Source of the DNA: Sphingobacteriales bacterium
GTDB taxonomy: Bacteria > Bacteroidota > Bacteroidia > Sphingobacteriales > Sphingobacteriaceae
Reading direction: 5' to 3'
Length of the DNA stretch: 64,000 nt
Assembly (NCBI GenBank): GCA_028288165.1
Contig: JAQBOG010000039.1
Span: 62,001 to 126,000 of the forward strand
Both the position numbers and the translations under genes were made by a program. The notes beneath the pieces were generated by a model. That model saw only the letters and a program-made list of their open reading frames with translations, made no database searches and was not told where the DNA came from. Positions 26,971 through 35,745 of this stretch are shown here, in pieces (within the stretch, counting starts at the first letter, position 1; each line of letters starts with the position of its first letter).

Positions 26971-27052
26971 GCGTTAGAGATTGGCGTGAAAATCCTTTTT
27001 GCTTCCTACCAGCAAAAAGATTGTAACAGAAAGCTCGCTCGAACGCCCAAAT
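26971..27052 (-). repeat. Dispersed intergenic repeat, copy 3
   Basis: Inverted relative to copies 1 and 2: GCGTTAGAGATTGGCGTGAA, then AATCCTTTTTGC and GCAAAAAGATT around a short loop, GTAACA, and CTCGCTCGAACGCCCAAAT. It lies in the roughly 470-bp gap before asnS. The rest of that gap (26696-26970) holds no gene that I can support. Confidence 0.85.
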
Positions 27053-27139
27053 TTGTAAACTTAAATTTTTAAGAAAGCGAATGCTTATTTTTTTTGACTT
27101 ACATAAATTTTATAAAGTTTTAAATGACAGAACGATTTG

Positions 27140-27147
27140 TATTTTTG
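27140..27147 (+). promoter_or_regulatory. -7 box of asnS
   Basis: TATTTTTG matches TAnnTTTG, 17 nt before the asnS ATG. A TTTT lies 18 nt upstream of it. Confidence 0.5.
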
Positions 27148-27164
27148 CAGCCTAATTAAAGAAT

Positions 27165-28613
27165 ATGGCTAAGCGTACACGAATCAAAGATTTACTGAAT
27201 ACAACAGAATTTAATATCCCGGTTACGGTTATGGGTTGGATAAGAACCTTTAGAAATAATCAGTTCTTGGCTATTAATGATGGTTCGTGCATAAATAATA
27301 TACAAGCAGTTATTGATTTTACAAACACGGATGAAGCTTTATTAAAACGCTTAACCACTGGTGCTTCTGTTTCCGTTATCGGAGATTTAATTGAATCATT
27401 AGGGAAAGGGCAACGGGTGGAGATTAAAGTGACTACACTGGAGATATTAGGAGACAGCGATGCCGAAAAATTTCCGTTACAACCCAAAAAACACAGTCTG
27501 GAGTTTTTGAGGGAGATTGCTCACCTGCGGTTTAGAACAAACACTTTTAATGCAGTATTTAAAATAAGACATGCTTTAGCTTTTGCTGTGCACCAATTCT
27601 TCAATGAAAAAGGATTCGTATACATGCATACTCCTATTATTACGGCATCTGATGCTGAAGGAGCTGGTGAAATGTTTCGGGTTTCTACTATTGATCCGGA
27701 TAACATACCGCGTAACGAAGACGGAAGCATCAACTATAAAGAAGATTTTTTCGGTAAAGCTACTAATTTAACAGTTTCGGGCCAGTTAGAAGGCGAACTA
27801 GCGGCTATGGCTTTTGGTGACGTATATACTTTTGGCCCAACTTTCAGAGCAGAAAACTCAAACACAACCCGACATTTAGCGGAGTTTTGGATGATTGAGC
27901 CCGAGATGGCTTTTTATGATCTGAATGATAATATGGATTTAGCTGAAGAGCTTTTGAAATATGTGATTCGTTATGCCATTGACAATTGTGCAGAGGAGTT
28001 AGATTTCTTAAAAAACCGTTTACTGGAAGAAGAAAAGATAAAGCCGCAAGCAGAACGTTCTGAACTGGATTTATTGACCAAACTTAATTTTTGCTTAGAA
28101 AACAATTTTGAGCGATTAACTTATACAGAAGCTATTCAAATTTTAAGAAACTCTAAACCAAATCAGAAAAAGCAGTTTAAATACCTGATTGATAGTTGGG
28201 GTGCAGATTTACAGTCTGAACATGAGCGTTACCTGGTAGAGAAGCATTTCAAAAAACCGGTAATATTGACCAATTATCCGGCTGAAATTAAATCATTTTA
28301 TATGCGTTTAAATGATCCAGATGATCAAGGCAGAACTACTGTAAGAGCAATGGATATTCTATTTCCGGGAATTGGAGAAATTATTGGTGGTTCACAAAGG
28401 GAAGAAAGACTTGAAAAATTAGAACAACGTATGGATGATTTGCACATTCCGAAAGAGGAAATGTCATGGTATTTAGACACGCGTCGTTTCGGATCTGCAC
28501 CACATGCCGGGTTTGGTTTAGGGTTTGAACGTTTGGTTCTTTTTGTAACCGGGATGACCAATATTAGGGATGTAATTCCTTTCCCTAGGACTCCTAAAAA
28601 TGCTGAGTTTTAA
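27165..28613 (+). CDS. asnS: Asparaginyl-tRNA synthetase
   Basis: A 482-residue class IIb synthetase that charges tRNA(Asn). An N-terminal OB-fold anticodon domain covers about residues 15-105 ([20 protein letters not shown]). The class II core follows: motif 1 in [25 protein letters not shown], motif 2 [25 protein letters not shown], and motif 3 [18 protein letters not shown]. The insertion between motifs 1 and 2 ([20 protein letters not shown]) is typical of bacterial AsnRS and separates it from AspRS. It is monocistronic, with its own promoter and terminator. Confidence 0.96.
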   Translation: MAKRTRIKDLLNTTEFNIPVTVMGWIRTFRNNQFLAINDGSCINNIQAVIDFTNTDEALLKRLTTGASVSVIGDLIESLGKGQRVEIKVTTLEILGDSDAEKFPLQPKKHSLEFLREIAHLRFRTNTFNAVFKIRHALAFAVHQFFNEKGFVYMHTPIITASDAEGAGEMFRVSTIDPDNIPRNEDGSINYKEDFFGKATNLTVSGQLEGELAAMAFGDVYTFGPTFRAENSNTTRHLAEFWMIEPEMAFYDLNDNMDLAEELLKYVIRYAIDNCAEELDFLKNRLLEEEKIKPQAERSELDLLTKLNFCLENNFERLTYTEAIQILRNSKPNQKKQFKYLIDSWGADLQSEHERYLVEKHFKKPVILTNYPAEIKSFYMRLNDPDDQGRTTVRAMDILFPGIGEIIGGSQREERLEKLEQRMDDLHIPKEEMSWYLDTRRFGSAPHAGFGLGFERLVLFVTGMTNIRDVIPFPRTPKNAEF

Positions 28614-28656
28614 GGCAATTTGTATTTAAATAAGGTCGTAACATCTAATATTACTT

Positions 28657-28688
28657 TAAAAGTCTGTGGAAATTTCCCAGACTTTTTT
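28657..28688 (+). terminator. Terminator of asnS
   Basis: AAAAGTCTG and CAGACTTTT enclose an inner palindrome GGAAATTTCC and are followed by a T run. Confidence 0.8.
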
Positions 28689-28818
28689 GCTTTATTCAAG
28701 CTGCCTTATAATTTTACAATAATACTCTGTCTGTTATACTATTAGGGCATGATTTTTTATGTATAGGTTAAATCTTTGATCCTCCAAAGATTTATATCTC
28801 ATAATTAAAAATTTCTAG

Positions 28819-31224
28819 ATGCTGCGTTGGATTAGAATCATTTTAAAAGTTACAGGAATTTTATTAGTCCTATTGCTTATGATTTGGATGGGTGTTGCCG
28901 CTTATGTGCAACTGAATAAACAGTATCTTCTTAAAACAGTAACCAAACAGTTAAATGAGGAGTTAAGCGGTAAACTCACCATCGAAAAAATGGAACCTGC
29001 TTTAATCAAGGGTTTCCCGGGTATTTCTGTTTCATTGAAAAACGTGCTGTTAAGAGACAGTTTATGGAGTCAGCACCACCATGACCTATTGAAAGCTGAA
29101 GAAGTTTATATATCAATAGACGCCATATCTATTATAATCGGAAGCCCCACTATTAAAAATATAACGGTTAACAAGGGTAATATTTACTTATTTACAGACA
29201 GTTTAGGATATAGTAATACCAGTTTATTAAGAAATAAATCTTCAGATACCTCCTCTAAAGGGGGAAACGGTAAAAAGCTTAATCGTTTAAACCTGAATGA
29301 CGTGACGGCTATTTATGAGAATAAATCGAGATTTAAGTTATTTAGCCTCTACATCAACAACTTTAATGGTAAGATAACATATCAAGAAAATGGATGGTCG
29401 GCCAATGCGAAATTAAATACGTTGGTAAATAACTTAGCCTTTAATACCAATAAAGGCAGCTTTTTAACAAATAAAACCCTTGCTTTTGACATAATGCTCC
29501 TGTTTAATAATAAGAATCAGGTGCTTTCGGTTCCGAAACAAGAGATTAGAATAAATGACAACCCGGTTAACTTAGGGGCGAATTTCACTTTAGCAAGCAA
29601 AGTATCTGACTTTAATTTAAATATTGATGCAAAATCAATCACACTAAAAGAGGCATCAGAGCTGCTTCCAAGGGCAATAGCTCAAAAACTAGATCGGTAT
29701 ATCCTGGAAAATCCTGTTTCTGTTCAGGCAGAAATTAAAGGAAAACTAAAACACGAAAAAGACCCATCAGTGAAGATTTATTGGCAAACTAAAAACAACG
29801 TTTTGAAATATAATAATGAAACTATCACGAATTCCAACTTCTCGGGATATTTCAACAACCAGGTAAAAAAGGAGCTTCCGCGAGTTGACAGCAATTCTGT
29901 TATTAGCTTTTACCAGATGAAAGGTACTTGGATGGATATTCCCTTTCAAGCGGATTCGATTATCATTAGTAATTTAACCAAACCAATTTTGATCGGTAAG
30001 TTTGTTTCTAATTTTCCGCTAACAAAGTTGAACCCGATAATAGGAGAACAAACGTTTTCCTTCAGAAATGGAACAGCGCAACTAAATCTTTTTTATCAGG
30101 CTCCATTTAATCAAAGAACTTACAGTAACCGATTTATTACAGGCAGCATCAAAATCAAAAATGCAGCGGCAACTTATAAACCTCGTAACCTCTCATTCAA
30201 AAATGTGCGATTAAACCTTGATTTTAAAGGCCAGGACCTCTATGTAAATGACATGCAGGTAGAAAGTGGCAACAATAAATTATACATGAATGGTTCCGTC
30301 AAAAACGTAACGAATTTTTACTATACAAATCCGTCGAAAATATTGCTAGACTGGAATATAAGTAGTCCGCAAATAAACCTTGGCGAATTTTTAGCATTTC
30401 TTGGTAAACGGAAAAGCACTAAAGCACCTCAGAAAAACTTGAATTCCATGTCAAGGCAGCTTGATATAATGCTCGATGAGGCAAGTGTACACATGAAAAT
30501 GAAGGTGAATCATGTAATTTTTAAAAGGTTTGTTGCAGAAAATGTCATTTCAAATATTGTTCTTAAACAATCGGGGATTGAGATTAGAAACGTCAGTTTA
30601 AGACACGCAGGTGGTAGTTTAAAAATAAATGGGAATATTGATCAGAGTGGGGCATATAATAGAATGAATGTGAATACTCAGATTGATAAAGCGAATATCC
30701 AACAGTTATTTTATGCATTTAACAATTTCGGGCAAACTTCCATAACTGATAAGAATATCAGTGGCACTTTCAACGCCATTGTAAATGCTTCTGGATCAAT
30801 TAAGGACGACGGAACCGTTGTTCCGCGATCAATAAAAGGGACAGTAAATTTCAATTTGCGCAACGGAGCACTTATTAATTTTGAACCGATCCAAAACGTT
30901 GGAGCTTTTGCTTTCCCTAATCGGAATTTTAAAAATATAACCTTTGAGAATCTACAAAATACGCTTACAATTAATGGAAACAGTGTAACTATTCCGCCCA
31001 TGCAGATTTCATCAAGCGTAATAAACGTTTTCTTGGAAGGCGTTTATGGTTTTACTTCCGGAACTAACATCGCGTTGCAGGTGCCCTTAAGAAATCCCAA
31101 AAGAGATTCTATGATAGTTAATAAAAGTGAAAAAGATAAGCGTGCTAAAAAAGGAATTGTTATTAATCTTCACACTGTAGAAGGCCCAGATGGTAAAGTG
31201 AAGCTTAAGTTAGGGAAGAATTGA
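28819..31224 (+). CDS. AsmA-like protein
   Basis: An 801-residue protein with one N-terminal membrane helix (residues about 9-30) and a long periplasmic part rich in beta strands. The start of the periplasmic part (LNEELSGKLTIEKMEPALIKG) matches the AsmA N-terminal domain, and NFNLRNGALINFEPIQNVGAF near 675 matches the AsmA_2 region. AsmA proteins are long beta-groove proteins proposed to carry lipids between inner and outer membrane. Length and order of parts fit the Bacteroidota members. Monocistronic. Confidence 0.85.
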   Translation: MLRWIRIILKVTGILLVLLLMIWMGVAAYVQLNKQYLLKTVTKQLNEELSGKLTIEKMEPALIKGFPGISVSLKNVLLRDSLWSQHHHDLLKAEEVYISIDAISIIIGSPTIKNITVNKGNIYLFTDSLGYSNTSLLRNKSSDTSSKGGNGKKLNRLNLNDVTAIYENKSRFKLFSLYINNFNGKITYQENGWSANAKLNTLVNNLAFNTNKGSFLTNKTLAFDIMLLFNNKNQVLSVPKQEIRINDNPVNLGANFTLASKVSDFNLNIDAKSITLKEASELLPRAIAQKLDRYILENPVSVQAEIKGKLKHEKDPSVKIYWQTKNNVLKYNNETITNSNFSGYFNNQVKKELPRVDSNSVISFYQMKGTWMDIPFQADSIIISNLTKPILIGKFVSNFPLTKLNPIIGEQTFSFRNGTAQLNLFYQAPFNQRTYSNRFITGSIKIKNAAATYKPRNLSFKNVRLNLDFKGQDLYVNDMQVESGNNKLYMNGSVKNVTNFYYTNPSKILLDWNISSPQINLGEFLAFLGKRKSTKAPQKNLNSMSRQLDIMLDEASVHMKMKVNHVIFKRFVAENVISNIVLKQSGIEIRNVSLRHAGGSLKINGNIDQSGAYNRMNVNTQIDKANIQQLFYAFNNFGQTSITDKNISGTFNAIVNASGSIKDDGTVVPRSIKGTVNFNLRNGALINFEPIQNVGAFAFPNRNFKNITFENLQNTLTINGNSVTIPPMQISSSVINVFLEGVYGFTSGTNIALQVPLRNPKRDSMIVNKSEKDKRAKKGIVINLHTVEGPDGKVKLKLGKN

Positions 31225-31294
31225 AGTATTACAAAATTCGTTTCGCTATTTTTCATAGAGCATGAAATTAATATCGTCTAATTTTGAAGAATAA

Positions 31295-31459
31295 TTACTC
31301 CCACTCATCTCTCATTTTCCGTTGCACTTCTAAAGGGTCGCTTTTTAGTTTCAAGGTTCCTAGATATTTATATGGGTCAAATTTTCTAGAATTTGTAAGT
31401 TGAGATAAAATCTTTTCGATTTATGTTTTATCAGTCCCCTTTTTAATCATCATTACCAT
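31295..31459 (-). pseudogene. Antitoxin-like small gene with an internal stop
   Basis: On the minus strand a 55-codon frame starts at ATG 31459 and ends with TAA at 31295, but contains an in-frame TAA at 31421-31423 (codon 13). The first part reads MVMMIKKGTDKT. After the stop the same frame continues to KFDPYKYLGTLKLKSDPLEV and ends QRKMRDEWE. That ending (one or two residues of linker, then DPLEVQRKMRDEWE) resembles small Bacteroidota antitoxins that precede PIN-domain toxins. A single C-to-T change at a CAA codon would explain the stop. No toxin follows; the AsmA-like gene on the other strand lies there instead. Confidence 0.5.
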
Positions 31460-31492
31460 ATATGTATGTTCAATTAAAGGTTATTAAAGTTA

Positions 31493-31978
31493 TTAATGAT
31501 TTAGCCTTAAAAGTTCTTCCAAATTTAAATGTTCTGTAACCATTTGCAAGTTCCCATCCTCATCTACAGGCCACTGACTTTTAGGTCTGTCCCAATATAG
31601 TTCTACCCCATTTCCATCAGGATCATTCAAATACAAAGCTTCGGAGACGCCATGATCTGCTGCTCCGGTTAAGGGATATTTTGCATCGATTAACCGTTTT
31701 AGTATTTGTGCTAAATCTTTCCTGTCGGGATACAAAATAGCTGTATGAAAAAGGCCTGCAGCATGCTGGGGAGCAGGAGGTGCATCTTTAGAATACCATG
31801 TATTTAAACCAATGTGATGATGATAACCGCCTGCAGAAATGAAAACAGCTTGAGATCCATACCGCTGCATGATCTCGAAACCCAGTAAACCATGATAAAA
31901 TTCTAAAGCACGATCCAGATCAGAAACTTTTAAATGTATGTGCCCTATACGGGTGGAGGAAGGAATTTTGTAATTCAT
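31493..31978 (-). CDS. VOC family protein, catechol-2,3-dioxygenase-like
   Basis: A 161-residue vicinal-oxygen-chelate protein. Its motifs GHIHLKVSDLDRALEFYHGLLGF, YHHHIGLNTWYS, GLFHTAILYPDR and YLNDPDGNGVELYWDRP match the CatE-type 2,3-dioxygenase group, whose Bacillus relatives are about 280 residues, so this is a half-length, single-module form. The metal ligands (His15, an internal His, Glu near 127) are present. Whether it opens aromatic rings or does another VOC reaction cannot be told. Confidence 0.82.
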   Translation of the reverse strand: MNYKIPSSTRIGHIHLKVSDLDRALEFYHGLLGFEIMQRYGSQAVFISAGGYHHHIGLNTWYSKDAPPAPQHAAGLFHTAILYPDRKDLAQILKRLIDAKYPLTGAADHGVSEALYLNDPDGNGVELYWDRPKSQWPVDEDGNLQMVTEHLNLEELLRLNH

Positions 31979-32047
31979 TTTTTTTTAATTTTAGTATATA
32001 GTAGTAAGTATTGAGTAGAAATCACAACTTAAAACTTACAACTTAAA

Positions 32048-32118
32048 ACTTTTTGTCTTGATCAGGATTTCAGGATTGAAGGATAAGGGGGATTTTTTAA
32101 GCCTTAAAACTTACGACC
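32048..32118 (+). repeat. Seventy-bp repeat block, copy 2
   Basis: Near-identical to 18757-18825 and in the same orientation: ACTTTTTGTCTTGATCAGG at the left and AAGCCTTAAAACTTACGACCC at the right. It is preceded by ACTTACAACTTAAAACTT words and followed by the ACAACTC array. Confidence 0.8.
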
Positions 32119-32222
32119 CTGAACTCGAAACTCACAACTCACAACTCACAACTCATAACTCATAACTCACAACTAACAACTCACAACCCACAACCCACAA
32201 CTCACAACTCACAACTCACAAC
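32119..32222 (+). repeat. ACAACTC heptamer array
   Basis: About fourteen tandem 7-bp words, mostly ACAACTC, with ATAACTC, ACAACCC and ACTAACA variants. It ends directly at the stop codon of the minus-strand flavoprotein gene, so it forms the start of that gene's 3' untranslated region. Confidence 0.85.
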
Positions 32223-33863
32223 CTAAAGAGTATAACTACTCGCTGAATGCATTTCTACGCTTCCAACATTATTGAACTGTGGCTTAAAGGTTTCAGGTGT
32301 GCTTAATGCCATATCCAATTCATATTGCAATGGATAAGGAGTATCAATTAAACTTCCTATCGGGATGTATGGATAACTTTCTGCATACGTTTGGATAAGG
32401 TTTTGTCCAATGCGGCGACAAATGAAAGAACGATGAATATCATCTGGATGGCCTAAACCTGCGGCACCAATCAATTGAACCGCACTGAAAACTGTTGTTT
32501 TATGAAAATTATAAACCCTCACCTTTTTATCCTCTACAACTAAGCCTTGGGTAAGGTTAGGATCTTGTGTCGCAACACCTGTCGGACAGGTATTACTATT
32601 GCATTCCAACGCTTGGATACATCCTAGCGCAAACATCATTCCCCGAGCAGCACTACACATATCTGCACCTAACGCAAAGTTTTTTACCATATCAAAGCCG
32701 GTTGAAATTTTTCCTGAAGCAATGATTTTGATATTTTTTTTCAGATTAAATCCAGTTAAAACATCATAAACGAAGGCAACAGCATCCCGCAAAGGCATTC
32801 CAACTGAATTACTGAACTCCTGCGGAGCCGCTCCTGTTCCTCCTTCTCCCCCATCTACGGTGATAAAATCAGCATAAATTCCTGTTGAAACCATAGCCTT
32901 GCAAATCGCCAAAAACTCGCTTTTATTCCCAATGCATAATTTAAAACCAACAGGTTTTCCGCCAGACAAATCCCTCAATTTTTTTATAAAAAAAACCATT
33001 TCTAATGGCGTTGAAAACGCAGAATGTGATGGCGGAGATATTACATCTTTTCCCATTTCTACCAAACGAATTCGAGCCACTTCTGGAGTAACTTTCTTTG
33101 CAGGTAAAATTCCACCATGACCAGGCTTGGCCCCTTGCGATAATTTAATCTCAATCATTTTTACCTGTGGAAGTACCGCTCGTTCTGCAAAAGCATCTGG
33201 ATTGAAGGTGCCATCTGTCTGTCTGCAGCTGAAATATCCTGTTCCAATCTGCCAAATAATATCTCCTTTAGATTCTAAATGATGGTTGCTTAATCCTCCT
33301 TCACCCGTATTATGGGCAAAATTACCAAGTTTGGCACCACCATTTAACGCTAGAATAGCATTTTCACTTAATGAACCAAAACTCATTGCAGATATGTTAT
33401 AAACGCTCGCAGAGTAAGGTTGTTTGCAATCTGGGCCACCCACTAAAACTCTCGGAGATAAATCTAAATCTTCAGGATGGATAGCTGCAATGCTGTGGTT
33501 CAACCATTCATACCCGTTTTCATACACATCTAACTGAGTTCCGAACGGCATGGTATCATCTACTTTTTTTGCTCGTTGATATATTAACGAACGATTTAAA
33601 CGATTGTAGGGCTTCCCGCTCGTATCAGTTTCAATAAAATATTGTGCAATTTTTGGCCTCAAATCTTCCATGAAATATCGAAGCCTGCCAACTACGGGAA
33701 AATTGCGCATGATGCTATGCTTGGTTTGAATCATGTCATAAACACCCATGATTATTAATGGCACAAATACAATCGCAGCCCATAAAAAACTGGATCGATA
33801 AATGCCCCCAGCAATTATTACTATAGAAACGGTAACAGCTAAAACTATAAATATTTTTCTCAT
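32223..33863 (-). CDS. FMN-binding glutamate synthase-like membrane protein
   Basis: A 546-residue protein. Two N-terminal hydrophobic segments (residues about 3-22 and 24-43) are followed by a GltB-type TIM barrel: SAMSFGSLSENAILALNGGAKL, QIGTGYFSCR, AKPGHGGILPAKKV, FITVDGGEGGTGAAPQEF, IASGKISTGFDMVKNFALGAD and CNSNTCPTGVATQDP. This is the synthase domain without the glutaminase domain. The Cys pair in CNSNTCPTG fits the family's Fe-S or disulfide site. The reaction of these stand-alone membrane forms is not settled. It may be co-transcribed with the downstream VOC gene, although the repeat array lies between. Confidence 0.85.
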   Translation of the reverse strand: MRKIFIVLAVTVSIVIIAGGIYRSSFLWAAIVFVPLIIMGVYDMIQTKHSIMRNFPVVGRLRYFMEDLRPKIAQYFIETDTSGKPYNRLNRSLIYQRAKKVDDTMPFGTQLDVYENGYEWLNHSIAAIHPEDLDLSPRVLVGGPDCKQPYSASVYNISAMSFGSLSENAILALNGGAKLGNFAHNTGEGGLSNHHLESKGDIIWQIGTGYFSCRQTDGTFNPDAFAERAVLPQVKMIEIKLSQGAKPGHGGILPAKKVTPEVARIRLVEMGKDVISPPSHSAFSTPLEMVFFIKKLRDLSGGKPVGFKLCIGNKSEFLAICKAMVSTGIYADFITVDGGEGGTGAAPQEFSNSVGMPLRDAVAFVYDVLTGFNLKKNIKIIASGKISTGFDMVKNFALGADMCSAARGMMFALGCIQALECNSNTCPTGVATQDPNLTQGLVVEDKKVRVYNFHKTTVFSAVQLIGAAGLGHPDDIHRSFICRRIGQNLIQTYAESYPYIPIGSLIDTPYPLQYELDMALSTPETFKPQFNNVGSVEMHSASSYTL

Positions 33864-33974
33864 GTTAACTTGTTAGGACAATCTATAAACTTAAGAGATT
33901 TAAGCGTATGTAGCGGGCAGTTGTCCATATTTTTACAAAGCAAAAACCTATCCTAATTACTATCATCTATTTTC

Positions 33975-33982
33975 TACTTTTG
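33975..33982 (+). promoter_or_regulatory. -7 box upstream of the Sua5/YciO gene
   Basis: TACTTTTG matches TAnnTTTG and ends 4 nt before the ATG at 33987. Transcription would start at or very near the A of the start codon. Confidence 0.5.
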
Positions 33983-33986
33983 TATT

Positions 33987-34607
33987 ATGCTAATTAAAAT
34001 CTATCCTGAAAATCCCAATGAAAAGTTTATTCAACAAGCTGTAGATGTACTTAAAAAAGGCGGATTAATTATCTATCCAACAGATACTGTTTATGGCTTA
34101 GGATGTGATATAACCAATCAGAAAGCCATTGAAAAAATTTGCAGAATACGGGGCATCAAACCAGAAAAAGCGAATTTTTCTTTTGTTTGTTATGACATAA
34201 GCCATATTTCCGATTACATAAAACCGATTGATAATGAGACGTATAGAATCCTAAAAAAAGCACTCCCAGGAGCATTCACTTTTATATTCAATGCCAATAA
34301 AAATGTTCCTAAACTTTTAAGTTCTAATAAAAAAACGGTAGGAATCAGAGTACCCGACAATAACATAGCACGGGAGATTGTAAAAGCACTTGGCAACCCC
34401 ATTATATCCACGTCTATTCGAGATGACGATGAAATCATTGAATATTCTACCGACCCGGAACTGATTCATGAGAAATTCGAAACCGTTGTAGATCTGGTGA
34501 TTGATGGTGGCTACGGCGAAAATATCCCTTCAACTATTGTTGATTGTACAACCGGCAATTTCGAAATTATAAGACAAGGTATAGGAGACTTGGACTTATA
34601 CTTATAA
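33987..34607 (+). CDS. Sua5/YciO/YrdC family protein
   Basis: A 206-residue protein with the YrdC fold: an N-terminal KGGLIIYPTDTVYGLGCDI, PEKANFSFVCYD, LPGAFTFIFNANKNVP, and VGIRVPDN, ending in GYGENIPSTIVDCT with EIIRQG. In Sua5/TsaC these motifs bind threonine and ATP to make threonylcarbamoyl-AMP for the t6A37 modification of tRNA. The length (about 206) and KAN in place of KPR in the PEK loop fit the YciO branch, for which the in vivo role is less clear. Monocistronic. Confidence 0.85.
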   Translation: MLIKIYPENPNEKFIQQAVDVLKKGGLIIYPTDTVYGLGCDITNQKAIEKICRIRGIKPEKANFSFVCYDISHISDYIKPIDNETYRILKKALPGAFTFIFNANKNVPKLLSSNKKTVGIRVPDNNIAREIVKALGNPIISTSIRDDDEIIEYSTDPELIHEKFETVVDLVIDGGYGENIPSTIVDCTTGNFEIIRQGIGDLDLYL

Positions 34608-34645
34608 TTTGCAAATTCGACTGTAGATATTCTAAAAACGTTAGT

Positions 34646-34734
34646 TTGGGCGTTCGAGCGGGCTTTTTGTTACAATCTTTTTGCGAAGGGTGCAAAAAGG
34701 ATTTTCACGTCAATCCCTAACGCAAAACCTAGCA
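34646..34734 (+). repeat. Dispersed intergenic repeat, copy 4
   Basis: Best-preserved copy: TTGGGCGTTCGAGCGGGCTT, TTGTTACAATC, hairpin CTTTTTGC / GCAAAAAG, GATTTTCACGTCAATCCC, then TAACGCAAAACCTAGCA. Confidence 0.9.
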
Positions 34735-34841
34735 TAATCAATAAGGATATCAATATAAAACATCTTTCTTAGGCCTACCAAAGGGTTTTAAAATCCAGCC
34801 CACACTATAATTTTCAAATTCGGATTTGTCTTAAAACAAAA

Positions 34842-34867
34842 AAAACGGACTGGTAATAGTCCGTTTT
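34842..34867. terminator. Terminator of the trp operon (bidirectional)
   Basis: AAAACGGACT and AGTCCGTTTT form a 10-bp stem with a 6-nt loop, 37 nt beyond the trpA stop, with a T run on the minus strand. Confidence 0.8.
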
Positions 34868-34903
34868 AAATCAGTTATTTTTTTTTACACTGCGCTCAGT
34901 TGG

Positions 34904-35674
34904 TTACTTCCTAATCGTAGCAACAAATTCAGGTATCCGATTGATTGCATCTGGAGTATCCAAAAACTTAACAAATGCACTTCCTACAATGGCTCCTCTA
35001 GTGAATTCGGCAGCTTTGTTGAAACTATTATGATCATGAATCCCAAACCCGATCATTGTCGGATTATTTAATTCCATCTTTTGTAATCTTGCGTAATAAG
35101 CTTCCGAAGAGGTATTTACATCTAGGTTTTTGCCGGTGGTTGAAGATGATGAAAGAAGATAAATGAATGAATTACTCAATTTATCTATTTTTCGAATCCG
35201 TTCTTCAGAAGTTAGCGGTGTAATTAAAAAGACATTGCTTACATCGTGATCTAAAAAGCAATCTTTATATAGTTCCTCATATTCGTACATTGGTAAATCT
35301 GGAACAATAACACCGTCTACGCCAGCCTCTGCACAGGCTTTACAAAATTCCGGAACACCGTATTGCAAAACAGTGTTAAAGTAACCCATTAACAAAACGG
35401 GGATAGATACTCGATTTCTAAGTTCCTTTAATTGTTCAAACAGTAACTTCAGAGTCATGCCGTTGTTCAGAGCTTTTAAGGAGCTATTCTGAATAACCGG
35501 ACCGTCTGCTAAAGGATCAGAGTATGGAAAACCAATTTCAATAAAATCTACACCAGCTTTCTCTAAACCTTCAGCGATATCCAAGGTGCTGTTTATATCA
35601 GGGTAACCTGCAGTATAATAAATCGATAATAGTGGTTCTTCCTTTGTATTAAAAAGTTGATGAAGTCTGTTCAT
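34904..35674 (-). CDS. trpA: Tryptophan synthase alpha chain
   Basis: A 256-residue TIM-barrel enzyme that splits indole-3-glycerol phosphate into indole and glyceraldehyde 3-phosphate and passes indole to TrpB. Catalytic Glu46 (FIEIGFPYSDP) and Asp57 (LADGPVIQ) are present, together with VDGVIVPDLP and the phosphate-binding GFGI and GAIVGSAFVK loops. It is the last gene of the operon and lies 71 nt after trpFB. Confidence 0.95.
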   Translation of the reverse strand: MNRLHQLFNTKEEPLLSIYYTAGYPDINSTLDIAEGLEKAGVDFIEIGFPYSDPLADGPVIQNSSLKALNNGMTLKLLFEQLKELRNRVSIPVLLMGYFNTVLQYGVPEFCKACAEAGVDGVIVPDLPMYEYEELYKDCFLDHDVSNVFLITPLTSEERIRKIDKLSNSFIYLLSSSSTTGKNLDVNTSSEAYYARLQKMELNNPTMIGFGIHDHNSFNKAAEFTRGAIVGSAFVKFLDTPDAINRIPEFVATIRK

Positions 35675-35745
35675 TTGGGTTATAAGGTATCAGGTTTAAA
35701 GTATGAGGAAGATATGACTCATCCACAGCTACTCAAGCCTTTGTA

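Noticed and set aside
32119-32222. Possible CRISPR array
   Set aside because: The 7-bp words are directly adjacent without unique spacers, and no cas gene is present.
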